Source: Pseudomonadota bacterium
Lineage (GTDB): Bacteria > Desulfobacterota > Desulfarculia > Desulfarculales > Desulfarculaceae
Direction: 5' to 3'
Assembly: GCA_018902755.1 (NCBI GenBank)
Contig: JAHIQI010000049.1
Span: forward strand, 4,226 to 68,225
Length of the DNA: 64,000 nt
The notes beneath the pieces were generated by a model. It ran no database searches. It saw nothing but the letters and a program-made list of their open reading frames with translations, and was not told where the DNA came from. This document shows, in pieces, positions 63,754-64,000 of this stretch. The first letter of the stretch is position 1, and every line of letters begins with the position of its first letter. A program made the position numbers and the translations under genes.

Positions 63754-63782
63754 TATTAAGCCCAAAAAACCTGGGCTGTCAA
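63754..63782 (-). promoter_or_regulatory. Candidate promoter of the aminotransferase-serA operon
   Basis: On the minus strand a perfect TTGACA (63777-63782), 17-bp spacer and TTAATA (63754-63759). The spacer is itself an imperfect inverted repeat (GCCCAGG...TGGGC), which could bind a regulator. Confidence 0.5.
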
Positions 63783-63843
63783 GATTATTGTATCCAAAGT
63801 CATTAAGCTACCACCGCCAAAGGTGGCGCGCCACCAAAAGAAA

Positions 63844-63872
63844 GGAGGCCGGGGCGCTAGGCCCCGGCCTCC
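63844..63872 (-). terminator. Intrinsic terminator of the outer membrane protein gene
   Basis: On the minus strand GGAGGCCGGGGC and GCCCCGGCCTCC pair perfectly over 12 bp around a 5-base loop. TTTCTTTT follows just outside the stem. Confidence 0.85.
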
Positions 63873-63904
63873 TTGGGGTGATTTTTCAGACGTTCAGATT
63901 CGTC

Positions 63905-64000
63905 TTAGAAGACGAAGCGGAACTGCACGCCCAGCAGCCACTCGTTGCCCATGTCGCTGCCGGTCTGGGGGTTGTCGCCGTACTTGTAGTACGAGAACTC
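63905..64000 (-). CDS. Outer membrane beta-barrel (porin-like) protein, C-terminal fragment
   Basis: Only the last 31 codons are inside the window. They end WLLGVQFRFVF followed by TAA, an alternating aromatic strand with a terminal Phe, the usual assembly signal for barrel proteins. The part before it (YYKYGDNPQTGSDMGNEW) looks like a surface loop. The family cannot be named from this piece. A terminator follows. Confidence 0.6.
   Translation of the reverse strand, partial: EFSYYKYGDNPQTGSDMGNEWLLGVQFRFVF

Larger units (their letters stand above)
63544..63904. other. Gene-free 361-bp region upstream of the aminotransferase
   Basis: It holds a candidate promoter (63754-63782), a perfect palindrome GGTGGCGCGCCACC (63822-63835), and the porin terminator. 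It contains no convincing gene; the intervening 200 bp to the aminotransferase start would be a long leader without clear structure. Confidence 0.5.

Noticed and set aside
63822..63835. Perfect palindrome GGTGGCGCGCCACC
   Set aside because: Short GC palindromes are expected at this GC content, and it sits between a terminator and promoter without other support.

Overview
The window is about 64 kb of GC-rich bacterial chromosome. Housekeeping blocks of a Gram-negative, delta-proteobacterial type (murA-prmC-prfA-DUF1385-rpmE-rho, coaE-rluD-carD, hppA-pth-rplY-prs-spoVG-ispE, DUF1844-degP) sit beside envelope, redox and catabolic genes. SpoVG, CarD, DUF1844, DUF6125 and a membrane pyrophosphatase together suggest a Desulfobacterota-like anaerobe, perhaps near Desulfarculus. 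This placement is inferred from gene content; no rRNA, tRNA or sulfate-reduction gene was found.

Layout. 1-12.3 kb: a FUSC-like membrane protein cut by the window edge, lysoplasmalogenase, a TPR lipid/TRAP-associated-type protein, a cysE-cysK pair with overlapping stop and start, two lipoproteins, a TolC-family channel, an SDR/DUF2867 protein, divergent rubrerythrin and thiol peroxidase genes, a STAS protein, a TetR regulator with a perfect palindromic operator, and DUF6125. 12.6-28.8 kb: an accessory catabolic island with a molybdopterin oxidoreductase, a DUF169 gene, a decayed pair of class III CoA-transferase genes (each broken by one single-base indel), then a FadR-type regulator, a complete DctPQM TRAP transporter, an intact second CoA-transferase pair, a MaoC-like hydratase, a second DUF169 gene and an acyl-CoA ligase. 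29-33.8 kb: a three-gene coupled operon of unknown function, then a nitrilase-asnB pair. 34-39.2 kb: lepA, oadGB without an alpha subunit, and two tandem diguanylate cyclases. 39.2-44.4 kb: ogt, a radical SAM gene, an unknown membrane protein, a MerR regulator and comEC. 44.7-64 kb: mostly minus-strand housekeeping operons, ending in a serA/class V aminotransferase pair and the last 31 codons of an outer-membrane protein.

The most coherent unusual unit is the island. The TRAP system would import an organic acid. The two CaiB-like subunits, only one of which keeps the catalytic aspartate, would form a hetero-oligomeric CoA transferase. The ligase would give a second route of activation, and the MaoC-like protein would hydrate or dehydrate the CoA ester. 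DUF169 accompanies both copies of the CoA-transferase pair. The substrate cannot be read from the sequence.

A second notable element is a dispersed intergenic repeat with at least seven copies. Two copies are full length (256 and 257 bp), bounded by about 21-bp inverted repeats, and placed at TA dinucleotides so that the first base of the element completes a neighbour's TAG stop codon. A central hairpin is kept by paired base changes between copies.
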